From NCBI GenBank assembly GCA_025210265.1, contig JAOASD010000023.1, forward strand, positions 62,001 to 126,000: 64,000 bases of DNA, in the 5' to 3' direction. Each line of letters opens with the position of its first letter. Position 1 is the stretch's first letter. Source of the stretch: Pelagimonas sp. GTDB taxonomy: Bacteria > Pseudomonadota > Alphaproteobacteria > Rhodobacterales > Rhodobacteraceae. The notes under the pieces were generated by a model that searched no databases, was not told where the DNA came from, and saw only the letters and a list, made by a program, of their open reading frames with translations. A program made the translations under genes and the position numbers. Shown piece by piece: positions 56,648 through 64,000 of the stretch.

Positions 56648-57874
56648 ATGGCAGAGCAAAGCGTCAGCATCATCGTGGTCAGCCGAGGCCGCCCCGATGC
56701 GTTGGCGCTTTGCCTGACTGGCCTGTCGCAGCTGGACCACGCCTGTTTCGAAATTGTCGTGGTCGGCTGCCCGCAGGCGGTTGGGGCCGTGCAGGCCCAT
56801 CCGTCGGCAAGCGCGATCAAACTGGTGCCGTTCGACCAGCCCAATATCTCGATCGCGCGCAATCTTGGCATCGCTGCGGCCTCTGGCGATCTGGTGGCTT
56901 TTATCGACGATGATGCCGTGCCAGAGCCGCTGTGGCTGCGCAATCTGACCGCGCCGTTTGTGGATGCGCAGGTCGAGGCCGCAGGCGGCTATGTGATCGG
57001 GCGCAACGGGATTTCCCTGCAATGGGGCGCGCGGCGCTGTGATCCCGCAGGCGATTCGCACCCGCTGGATCTGGACGGGCCCGGCCCGCATCTGCTGTCT
57101 CCACCGGACAGCGGCGCGATCAAAACCGAAGGCACGAACATGGCGTTTCGCAGGGCAACCCTGCTGCAGATCGGCGGGTTCGATCCGGGCTATGCGTTTT
57201 ATCTGGATGAAACCGACCTGAACATGCGCCTCGCCGCGCAGGGCGCTATCACGGCCATCGTACCGGATGCGCAGGTTCATCATGGCTTCGCGCCCAGCGA
57301 CCGCCGCCGCGCTGACCGCACCCCGACGGATCTGACCGCGATTGGCGCGTCGCAATGGCTGTATCTGCGCAAATACCTGCCTGAAAAACACCGCCGCGCC
57401 GCCTGGCGCACATTCCGCAAAGCCCAGCGCCAGCGCCTGCTGCGCCTGATGCAGCGCGGACCGCTGGGGGCCGATGATGTGTGGCGGTTGATGCGTGGGC
57501 TGGATCGCGGGCGACGCCAGGCGGAGGTCGCACCCGTCCAGACACTCCCACTGCTTACCTCTGACAATCTGCCCTTTATGCCCCATCCCGGTCGCCCCGG
57601 CGCGCCGCGCAGTGTTATCTCTGGGCGCAGCTGGCAAGCCCGCCACAAACGCGCCCAAGCCGCAGATACCACCCGCAGCGGCGCAATCACCAGCTTGTAT
57701 CTTTTTTCACCAACGACGCTGTTCCATCACGCAACCTTTACGCAAGACGGGTACTGGGAACAGCGCGGGGGGCTTTTTGGCCGCAGCAAACGCCAATGTC
57801 AGGTATTCCGCTATTGGCGTTTTTCCGCGCGTGTGCGAGATGAGGTTCAGCGAAACTCTGCCGTTCGTGGTTAA
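56648..57874 (+). CDS. Glycosyltransferase family 2
   Basis: GT-A fold glycosyltransferase of 408 residues. Features: VSIIVVSRGRPDAL at the start, the metal-binding FIDDDAVP (near 82-89) and LDETDLNMRL near residue 182. A basic helical region and a long C-terminal extension (from about 290) carry no recognised domain and could contact membrane or partner. One base after cysQ, so translationally coupled. Confidence 0.85.
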   Translation: MAEQSVSIIVVSRGRPDALALCLTGLSQLDHACFEIVVVGCPQAVGAVQAHPSASAIKLVPFDQPNISIARNLGIAAASGDLVAFIDDDAVPEPLWLRNLTAPFVDAQVEAAGGYVIGRNGISLQWGARRCDPAGDSHPLDLDGPGPHLLSPPDSGAIKTEGTNMAFRRATLLQIGGFDPGYAFYLDETDLNMRLAAQGAITAIVPDAQVHHGFAPSDRRRADRTPTDLTAIGASQWLYLRKYLPEKHRRAAWRTFRKAQRQRLLRLMQRGPLGADDVWRLMRGLDRGRRQAEVAPVQTLPLLTSDNLPFMPHPGRPGAPRSVISGRSWQARHKRAQAADTTRSGAITSLYLFSPTTLFHHATFTQDGYWEQRGGLFGRSKRQCQVFRYWRFSARVRDEVQRNSAVRG

Positions 57875-57889
57875 ATTGTTGTCACAATT
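57874..57889. promoter_or_regulatory. AATTGT-N4-ACAATT palindrome upstream of galU
   Basis: A perfect 6-bp inverted repeat with a four-base spacer directly after the glycosyltransferase stop, in the 149-base gap before galU. It resembles operators of dimeric regulators; which one is unknown. No clear -35/-10 pair is visible. Confidence 0.35.
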
Positions 57890-58023
57890 GCCTGCGAAAG
57901 GGCATTCAAACGCAGAAAGCGTAAAAATCATACTGAATTCACCGCATGGTAAGGTGAGCCCTATAGAGCTTGTCACAAAAACATGCGATACACCGAAGCA
58001 TTAGACGAACAAGGAGCAGGTTG

Positions 58024-58914
58024 ATGAGCAAAAAGGTTACCAAGGCGATCTTCCCTGTCGCCGGAATGGGGACCCGCTTCCTCCCGGCCACCAAATCCGT
58101 TCCCAAGGAAATCATGACGCTGGTTGATCGCCCGCTGGTGCAATACGCCATCGACGAAGCCCGCGCCGCTGGGATCAAGGAATTTATTTTTGTCACCTCG
58201 CGCGGCAAAGGCGCGCTTGAGGACTATTTCGACCACGCCCCCCAGCTGGAGGCCGAGCTGCGCCGCAAAGGCAAGGACAAGCTGCTGGAAATCCTGCAAT
58301 CCACCGACATGGATTCCGGTGAGGTCGCCTATATGCGCCAGCACCGCGCGCTGGGTCTGGGCCACGCGGTCTGGTGTGCCCGCCGCCTGATCCACGACGA
58401 GCCTTTCGCTGTGATCCTGCCCGATGACGTAATCGCCGCTGAAAAACCCTGCCTGCAGCAGATGGTCGAAGCCTATGAGGAAACCGGCGGGAACATGGTT
58501 GCCGCGATGGAGGTGCCCCCGGAAAAGGCATCGGCCTATGGGGTTCTGGACGTCCGCGAAGACATGGGGTCGATGGTGTCGGTCAAAGGCATGGTCGAAA
58601 AACCCGCCGCTGGCACCGCTCCGTCCAATCTGGCCGTGATCGGGCGCTACATCCTGTCCTCCAATATCTTCAACAATCTCAACAGCCTCGAAGAGGGTGC
58701 GGGTGGTGAAATCCAGCTGACCGACGCCATCGCCAAGGAAATCGACGGCGAAGGCGTGTATGGCTATCGCTTCCGCGGTCAGCGTTATGATTGCGGGTCC
58801 AAGGCCGGCTTCCTTCAGGCGACTGTTGCCTTTGGTCTGGAACGCGAAGAGCTGCGCGATGACCTCGAGGGCTTCCTGCAGGAAATCATGGCCAGCCGGA
58901 AAGCCGCGGAATAA
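58024..58914 (+). CDS. galU: UTP-glucose-1-phosphate uridylyltransferase
   Basis: Makes UDP-glucose from UTP and glucose-1-phosphate, 296 residues. N-terminal signature FPVAGMGTRFLPATKSVPKE, uridine-binding and sugar-binding segments LPDDVIAAEKPCLQ and GVVEKPA-like region (GMVEKPAAGTAPS). An AAGGAG site lies before ATG 58024. Coupled with galE two bases downstream. Confidence 0.97.
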   Translation: MSKKVTKAIFPVAGMGTRFLPATKSVPKEIMTLVDRPLVQYAIDEARAAGIKEFIFVTSRGKGALEDYFDHAPQLEAELRRKGKDKLLEILQSTDMDSGEVAYMRQHRALGLGHAVWCARRLIHDEPFAVILPDDVIAAEKPCLQQMVEAYEETGGNMVAAMEVPPEKASAYGVLDVREDMGSMVSVKGMVEKPAAGTAPSNLAVIGRYILSSNIFNNLNSLEEGAGGEIQLTDAIAKEIDGEGVYGYRFRGQRYDCGSKAGFLQATVAFGLEREELRDDLEGFLQEIMASRKAAE

Positions 58915-58916
58915 AC

Positions 58917-59900
58917 GTGACCCATGTATTGGTGACGGGCGGCGCTGGCTATATCGGCAGCCATGCCTGCAAGGCTTTGAAATCGGCGGGTTTCACCCCC
59001 GTCACCTTTGACAATCTTTCGACCGGATGGCGCGATGCTGTCCGGTTCGGTCCGCTTGAACAGGGCGACCTGTGCGACCGCGACCGGCTGGATCAGGTCT
59101 TTGCCAAATGGCAGCCCGTGGCGGTGATGCATTTTGCGGCGCTCAGCCAGGTGGGCGAAGCCATGGCCCGCCCCGGCATCTACTGGCGCAACAATGTGCA
59201 GGGCTCGCTGACCTTGATCGAGGCCGCAACCGCCGCTGGGTGCCTGGATTTTGTGTTTTCCTCAACCTGCGCGACCTATGGCGAACATGACAATGTGGTG
59301 CTGGACGAAACCACGCCGCAGCTGCCGCTGAACGCCTATGGGGCCTCCAAACGCGCGGTCGAAGACATCCTGCGCGATTTCGGGGCCGCCCACGGGCTGC
59401 GCCATGTGATTTTCCGCTATTTCAACGTGGCTGGCAGCGATCCAGAGGGCGAGATCGGCGAATTTCATCGCCCCGAAACCCATCTGATTCCGGTCATGCT
59501 GCAGGCGATTGACGGCCAGCGCCCCGCGTTAAAAATCAACGGCACCGATTACGACACGCCCGATGGCACCTGTGTGCGGGATTATGTACATGTCTGCGAT
59601 CTGGTCGATGCGCATCTGTTGGGGCTGAAACATCTGCAGGATGGCGGCGACAGTCGCGTGTTCAACCTTGGCACCGGGCAGGGGTTTTCCGTCCGTGAGG
59701 TTTTGGATGCCGGGGCGCAGGTTACAGGCCTACCAGTCCCACATTCCGAAGGCCCCCGCCGCGAAGGCGACGCGACCAAGCTGGTCTCTGGCTCGACCCG
59801 CGCCGGGCACGAATTGGGGTGGGCACCCAGCCGGTCTTCGCTGGAACAAATGATCGGTGACGCCTGGCTGTGGCATCGCAATGGGCAGTACGACAGCTGA
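58917..59900 (+). CDS. galE: UDP-glucose 4-epimerase
   Basis: Short-chain dehydrogenase-fold epimerase of 327 residues interconverting UDP-glucose and UDP-galactose. GGAGYIGSHACKAL binds NAD; catalytic Ser/Thr in SSTCATYG and YGASK for the Tyr-Lys pair; VFNLGTGQGFSVREV near the end. Starts with GTG 58917 right after galU. Its end overlaps the next gene by 20 bases. Confidence 0.96.
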   Translation: MTHVLVTGGAGYIGSHACKALKSAGFTPVTFDNLSTGWRDAVRFGPLEQGDLCDRDRLDQVFAKWQPVAVMHFAALSQVGEAMARPGIYWRNNVQGSLTLIEAATAAGCLDFVFSSTCATYGEHDNVVLDETTPQLPLNAYGASKRAVEDILRDFGAAHGLRHVIFRYFNVAGSDPEGEIGEFHRPETHLIPVMLQAIDGQRPALKINGTDYDTPDGTCVRDYVHVCDLVDAHLLGLKHLQDGGDSRVFNLGTGQGFSVREVLDAGAQVTGLPVPHSEGPRREGDATKLVSGSTRAGHELGWAPSRSSLEQMIGDAWLWHRNGQYDS

Positions 59901-61080
59901 GCCGCCCCGCCTGTTGGACCTGACCCGGCTGACCCGCCGGGCCGGGCGCATCATGACGGGCATCGACCGGGTCGAATACGCCTATCTCACTCATCTACTG
60001 CGCCGCGATGCGCCGCTGTTTGGGCTGGTACGCAGTTCGCTTGGTTACATCCTGCTGGATCGGCAAGGCTGCCAAGCCTTTGCCAAGGCCTGGGAAACCG
60101 GCGAGTTCGGCCTGCCCGGCCTGCTGGCGCAGCTGAAGCCCGGCCTGGACCCCGCCCGCGCCGGGGCCGAGTCCCTGCTGCGTCGCACTGCGCTGGCCCG
60201 CTGCCTGCCACCGGGCCTTGCGCGGATGTTGAAACGACACCTGCCCAGCGGCTGCCACTATCTGAATACCGGGCATAGCAACCTGACACCGCGCGTGCTG
60301 CGCGCTCTGCGGTGCCTGCCAGATATGCGGATTGGGGTGCTGGTGCATGACACGATCCCGCTGGATTTCCCGCAATTTCAACGCCCCGGCATGGCCGACC
60401 GATTTGCCGGGTTCCTTACCCGCTGCGCGCAAGCCGATCTGCTGATCGCCAATTCTGCGGCCACCGCGCAGGACCTGCAGCGGCATCTGGGAAATGATTG
60501 CCCGCAGATTGTCACTGCACATCTGGGCATCGACACGCCCCAACCCGGCAAAGCGCCCGACGGCCCCTGGCACGGGGCACCCTATTTCCTGTGCCTCGGC
60601 ACGATTGAACCACGCAAGAACCACGCCCTGCTGCTGGATCTCTGGCCCGAAATCCCAAAGGCGCATCTGCTGATCTGCGGCCAGCGCGGCTGGAACAATG
60701 ATGCGGTGTTTGCCCAGCTTGATCGCACCCCCGACCGCGTGCATGAGCTAAACACCCTCAGCGACCCGGAATTGTTCGCCCTTTTGCAACAATCAAGCGG
60801 CCTGCTTTTCCCCAGTTTTTCCGAAGGCTATGGCCTGCCGCCAATCGAAGCGGCGGCGCTGAATGTGCCGATCCTGTGCAACGATCTGCCCATCTACCGG
60901 GAGATCCTGAGCGACATTCCCATTTACGCAGAGGTATCAGACCGTTATCAATGGTCCACAATGATAAAACGGCTGGCAGAGACCGGGCAGACAGGGCAAT
61001 TCGCGCCGCAAGGCCGGGAAATAACGTGGACTCCGCCGAATTGGGACGCGCATTTCAAGGCTGTGTTAACCCTGATCTGA
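59881..61080 (+). CDS. Glycosyltransferase family 1/4
   Basis: GT-B fold enzyme of 399 residues. The C-terminal half carries LGTIEPRKNH and the EGYGLPPIEAAALNVPIL loop with the Glu-x7-Glu pair of GT4 retaining transferases. The N-terminal VHDTIPLDFP is typical of mannosyl/rhamnosyl-like transferases. ATG 59881 lies inside the galE end, giving a translational overlap. Its sugar is not predictable. Confidence 0.88.
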   Translation: MGSTTAEPPRLLDLTRLTRRAGRIMTGIDRVEYAYLTHLLRRDAPLFGLVRSSLGYILLDRQGCQAFAKAWETGEFGLPGLLAQLKPGLDPARAGAESLLRRTALARCLPPGLARMLKRHLPSGCHYLNTGHSNLTPRVLRALRCLPDMRIGVLVHDTIPLDFPQFQRPGMADRFAGFLTRCAQADLLIANSAATAQDLQRHLGNDCPQIVTAHLGIDTPQPGKAPDGPWHGAPYFLCLGTIEPRKNHALLLDLWPEIPKAHLLICGQRGWNNDAVFAQLDRTPDRVHELNTLSDPELFALLQQSSGLLFPSFSEGYGLPPIEAAALNVPILCNDLPIYREILSDIPIYAEVSDRYQWSTMIKRLAETGQTGQFAPQGREITWTPPNWDAHFKAVLTLI

Positions 61081-61135
61081 TAGCCGTTTTCGGAAACAAT
61101 CGCCGCCACTGCGCGGCGCTTTTGGGGGCTCTTGG

Positions 61136-62146
61136 TTGAGCGTATGGCGGTCATACAGGCTTCGGCTTCAACGCAGGCGATGGCGCATCCGCGCCTTTCG
61201 CAAAAGGCGTGAACTGCACCCTGTTGCCAACCGCACCGCCGACATCAAACCCAGCGATCTGCTGCTGTTTTCCACCCAGCGCAACGAAGGTGTGCGCCTG
61301 CCCTGGTTCCTGAAATATTACCGGGACATGGGGGTGAACCACTTCTTTTTTGTCGATAATGGCAGCGACGACGGGTCGCTGGAGTATCTGGCGCAGCAGC
61401 CCGATGTGTCCGTCTGGACGACCGAGGCCGGGTATAAGCGCGCGCGCTTTGGCATGGATTGGATGAACTGGCTGCTGATGCGCTACGGGCATAATCACTG
61501 GTGCCTGACCGTCGACCCGGATGAGCTGTTCCTGTTCCCTTTCTGCGATACCCGCCCGCTGCGCGCGCTGACCGACTGGCTGGATGCCTCCTCGATCAAG
61601 AGTTTCGGAGCGATGTTGCTGGACATGTACCCCAAGGGGCGGCTGGACCAGCAACCCTACCTGCCCGGCCAAAACCCTCTGGAAATCGCATCCTGGTTTG
61701 ATGCAGGCAATTACGCCATTCAAAAGAACCCGACCTTTGGCAATCTGTGGATCCAGGGCGGGCCGCGCGCGCGCATGTTCTTTGCCGACGAACCGGCCCG
61801 CGCCCCCGCGCTGAACAAGATCCCGCTGGTAAAGTGGAACCGGCGCTATGCCTATGTCAGTTCGACCCACAACCTGCTGCCGCGCGGGCTGAACCAGATC
61901 TATGACGAATGGGGCGGCGAAAAAGCCAGCGGCGTGTTGCTGCACACAAAGTTCCTCGATACGTTTGGCGCCAAAGCCGAGGAAGAGCTGAGCCGCAAAC
62001 AGCATTACGGCGCGTCGCGCGAATATCTGGCCTATGCGGATGCGATCAAGGACAACCCCGACCTGTGGTGCAAATGGTCTGAGAAATACATCAACTGGCG
62101 TCAGCTAGAGATCCTTGGCCTGATGTCCAAAGGCAACTGGGCATGA
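61136..62146 (+). CDS. Glycosyltransferase family 2-like (PF13704 type)
   Basis: Protein of 336 residues with a basic N-terminus and a GT-A domain: LLLFSTQRNEGVRLPWFLKY, FFVDNGSDDGSLEYL and the metal motif VDPDELFLFP. This pattern belongs to the Glyco_tranf_2_4/GT92-like group. Starts at TTG 61136; no better start lies near. Its ATGA overlap with the next gene means they are translated together. Confidence 0.82.
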   Translation: MSVWRSYRLRLQRRRWRIRAFRKRRELHPVANRTADIKPSDLLLFSTQRNEGVRLPWFLKYYRDMGVNHFFFVDNGSDDGSLEYLAQQPDVSVWTTEAGYKRARFGMDWMNWLLMRYGHNHWCLTVDPDELFLFPFCDTRPLRALTDWLDASSIKSFGAMLLDMYPKGRLDQQPYLPGQNPLEIASWFDAGNYAIQKNPTFGNLWIQGGPRARMFFADEPARAPALNKIPLVKWNRRYAYVSSTHNLLPRGLNQIYDEWGGEKASGVLLHTKFLDTFGAKAEEELSRKQHYGASREYLAYADAIKDNPDLWCKWSEKYINWRQLEILGLMSKGNWA

Positions 62147-63849
62147 AGGGCAGCGTCGGCATTGTCATGCTGGTGCACACCGCGCTGGATCGTGCGGAAC
62201 AGGTCGCGCGACACTGGGCCAAGGGCGGCTGCCCGGTGGTGATCCATGTGGACACCAATGTCCGCAAACCTGTGTTCGACAAGTTCCGCCAACGCCTGTC
62301 CGACTGCCCGGATGTGCAGTTCTCCAACCGCCATCGCTGTGAATGGGGCACCTGGGGGCTGGTTGCCGCCAGTCAGGACGCGGCTGAAATGCTGCTGGCG
62401 CGCTACCCCGATGTGCGCCATGTTTACCTGTCGTCGGGCTCGTGCCTGCCGCTGCGCCCGGTGGCCGAGCTGACCGCCTATCTGGCCGACCGCCCGCGCA
62501 CCGATTTCATCGAAAGCGCCACCACCGCAGATGTGCCCTGGACCGTGGGCGGGCTGGATGCGGAACGCTTTACCCTGCATTTCCCATTTTCCTGGCGGCG
62601 TCACCGCTATCTGTTTGATCGCTTTGTAGAAGTGCAGCGCGCGCTGCGGTTCAAACGGCGCATCCCCGCGGGGCTGGTACCGCATATGGGCAGCCAGTGG
62701 TGGTGCCTGACCCGGCAGACCCTGACCGCCATTCTGCAAGACCCCGAACGCCCGACCTATGATCGCTATTTCCGCCGGGTCTGGATCCCGGATGAAAGCT
62801 ATTTTCAGACGCTGGCCCGGCAATATTCCACCAATATCGAAAGCCGCTCTCTGACCCTGTCGAAATTCGACTTTCAGGGCAAACCGCATATTTTCTACGA
62901 CGATCATCTGCAGCTGCTGCGCCGGTCGGATTGCTTTGTCGCGCGCAAGATCTGGCCCCATGCGGACCGGCTGTACAGCGCCTTCCTGTCTGACGCGCCC
63001 AGTGTTGGATCCCAACAAGAACCCAATCCGGGCAAGATCGACCGGATTTTTGCCAAGGCCGTGGATCGCCGCACACGGGGCCGACCCGGCCTTTACATGC
63101 AAAGCCGCTTTCCCAATCGCGGTTGGGAAAACGGGGTGACTGCCGGGAAATACTCGGTCTTTCAGGGCTTTGCCGATCTGTTCGAGGATTTCGAGGGCTG
63201 GCTGAGCCGCGCCACCGGGGCGCAGGTCCATGGCCGCCTTTTTGCGCCAAACCGCGCCGAATTTGCCAATGGCCAGACCGTGCTGAACGGCGCGCTGTCC
63301 GACAATCCCAAGCTGCGTGACGCCAATCCCAAGGCCTTCCTGACCAATCTGATCTGGAACACGCGGGGCGAACGACAATGCTTTCAGCACCGCCCCGGCG
63401 ACACGCCAAAAATCATGTGGCATATGGCCCGCGACCCCAACGCCCAGATCAGCGTGATCACCGGTGCCTGGGCCGTGCCCCTGTTCAAATCCAACGCCGA
63501 TTTCGCCGATCTGCGCGCCCGCGCCGCCCGGTTGCAGAAACTGGAATCCAAGATGCTGGATGAACTGCACAGCCCCGAGGTCAAGGCCCGCCTGCGCATC
63601 TGGACCATGGCGGAATTTATCGAATCTCCGATGGAGCCGCTGCAGGTGATCATCGACGAGATTGGCCAGAAATCCCTGCGCCGTCTGGCCGAAGCCCCCC
63701 GGCTTGAGGATCTGACCGGTTTCGGGCAGTTTCTACAGAACCTGAAAAACCAGGGGATGCACCCTTATCTGATGGGGGATTTCCCCGTTGATCCCCTGCC
63801 CTTTCACGGGGGCGATGCCCCTCGCAAACCCTATCTTGTTCAGAAATAG
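62143..63849 (+). CDS. GT14-like (Branch/core-2) glycosyltransferase with DUF5927-type C-terminus
   Basis: Protein of 568 residues. The N-terminal 270 residues resemble core-2/I-branching beta-1,6-N-acetylglucosaminyltransferases (GT14): VGIVMLVHTALDRAEQVARHW, YLSSGSCLPLRP and SQWWCLTRQTL. The C-terminal 280 residues match, as far as I recall, the DUF5927 domain that accompanies such enzymes in Rhodobacteraceae (GKYSVFQGFADLFEDFEGWL). Expected to add GlcNAc or a similar sugar to a surface glycan. Its ATGA start overlaps the previous gene. Confidence 0.8.
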   Translation: MKGSVGIVMLVHTALDRAEQVARHWAKGGCPVVIHVDTNVRKPVFDKFRQRLSDCPDVQFSNRHRCEWGTWGLVAASQDAAEMLLARYPDVRHVYLSSGSCLPLRPVAELTAYLADRPRTDFIESATTADVPWTVGGLDAERFTLHFPFSWRRHRYLFDRFVEVQRALRFKRRIPAGLVPHMGSQWWCLTRQTLTAILQDPERPTYDRYFRRVWIPDESYFQTLARQYSTNIESRSLTLSKFDFQGKPHIFYDDHLQLLRRSDCFVARKIWPHADRLYSAFLSDAPSVGSQQEPNPGKIDRIFAKAVDRRTRGRPGLYMQSRFPNRGWENGVTAGKYSVFQGFADLFEDFEGWLSRATGAQVHGRLFAPNRAEFANGQTVLNGALSDNPKLRDANPKAFLTNLIWNTRGERQCFQHRPGDTPKIMWHMARDPNAQISVITGAWAVPLFKSNADFADLRARAARLQKLESKMLDELHSPEVKARLRIWTMAEFIESPMEPLQVIIDEIGQKSLRRLAEAPRLEDLTGFGQFLQNLKNQGMHPYLMGDFPVDPLPFHGGDAPRKPYLVQK

Positions 63850-63855
63850 CCACCG

Positions 63856-64000
63856 ATGACCGCCCCATTCGACAGTTTTGTGATCTTTGCCGAGATGCGC
63901 ACCGGCTCTAATTTTCTTGAGGCCAATCTGAACGCGCTAGACGGCGTCACCTGCCATGGCGAGGCGTTCAATCCCAATTTCATCGGCTATCCGAACTCGG
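63856..64000 (+). CDS. Sulfotransferase, 5' part only
   Basis: The first 48 residues before the window ends. MTAPFDSFVIFAEMRTGSNF carries the Arg-Thr-Gly-Ser-Asn-Phe 5'-phosphosulfate-binding loop of Stf0-like sulfotransferases, continuing with LEANLNALDG and CHGEAF. Six bases separate it from the GT14-like gene, so it belongs to the same transcript. It would transfer sulfate from PAPS to a glycan or lipid. Confidence 0.75.
   Translation, partial: MTAPFDSFVIFAEMRTGSNFLEANLNALDGVTCHGEAFNPNFIGYPNS

Noticed and set aside
1..64000. tRNA, rRNA, CRISPR, insertion sequence, integrase or toxin-antitoxin genes
   Set aside because: I looked in the gaps for cloverleaf-like, repeat-spacer or transposase signatures and saw none; a tRNAscan or CRISPR finder run could still differ.

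Overview
The window is a GC-rich, gene-dense chromosomal segment from an alphaproteobacterium. Gene content and order point to the Rhodobacteraceae (Roseobacter group): a chorismate mutase next to rpsP-rimM-trmD and rplS-rpmE, serC-serA behind a short leader, monomeric isocitrate dehydrogenase, rimP-nusA-ylxR-infB, dnaK-dnaJ, an MttB-like protein beside a dimethylglycine-dehydrogenase-like protein, DUF2794, and a DUF5927-type glycosyltransferase. No rRNA, tRNA, CRISPR array, insertion sequence, integrase or plasmid gene was recognised, so this is core chromosome with some accessory loci.

Layout. 1-7.1 kb: translation genes (chorismate mutase, rpsP, a 45-residue membrane protein, rimM, trmD, rplS, rpmE), interrupted by an amidinotransferase and an orphan LuxR. 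7.1-14 kb: a histidine kinase, then a sulfide locus (a rhodanese-like DUF442 domain fused to a sulfide:quinone-reductase-like flavoprotein, and a SulP transporter), a phosphoesterase and two paralogous lipoproteins. 14-25.7 kb: serine biosynthesis, a ureohydrolase, NlpC/P60 and leucyl aminopeptidase, asd, and a membrane nucleotide-sugar dehydratase. 25.8-34.9 kb: a LOG protein, a methylated-amine cluster with its LysR regulator, and icd. 35-43.7 kb: rimP-nusA-ylxR-infB, mutT, argJ and a parvulin. 43.8-54.8 kb: secA, two envelope proteins, radC, dnaJ, dnaK, alkB and an SH3 protein. 54.9-64 kb: a surface-glycan region (ABC-2 permease, cysQ, galU, galE, four glycosyltransferases, and the start of a sulfotransferase cut by the window edge).

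The most interesting signals are regulatory. (1) Two ATTC-N8-GAAT palindromes lie in the promoters of the adjacent sulfide-oxidoreductase and SulP genes with the same geometry. This is the half-site pattern I recall for the sulfide-sensing repressor SqrR, so the two genes look like one sulfide-responsive regulon. (2) A near-textbook 20-bp lux-type box sits upstream of the nucleotide-sugar dehydratase, with a GATAAT -10 element at the spacing of a LuxR-activated promoter. A weaker lux-like palindrome lies just behind the orphan luxR and is followed by a strong terminator. (3) A ten-base poly-G tract lies between the stop of the mttB-like gene and the start of the next gene, in its ribosome-binding region. 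(4) The cysQ-to-sulfotransferase gene string suggests a sulfated surface polysaccharide.

Coordinates come from reading the sequence. Start codons were moved from the longest frame where a ribosome-binding site, signal peptide or family N-terminus argued for it. Function calls rest on recognised motifs and remembered family features; no database search was run.
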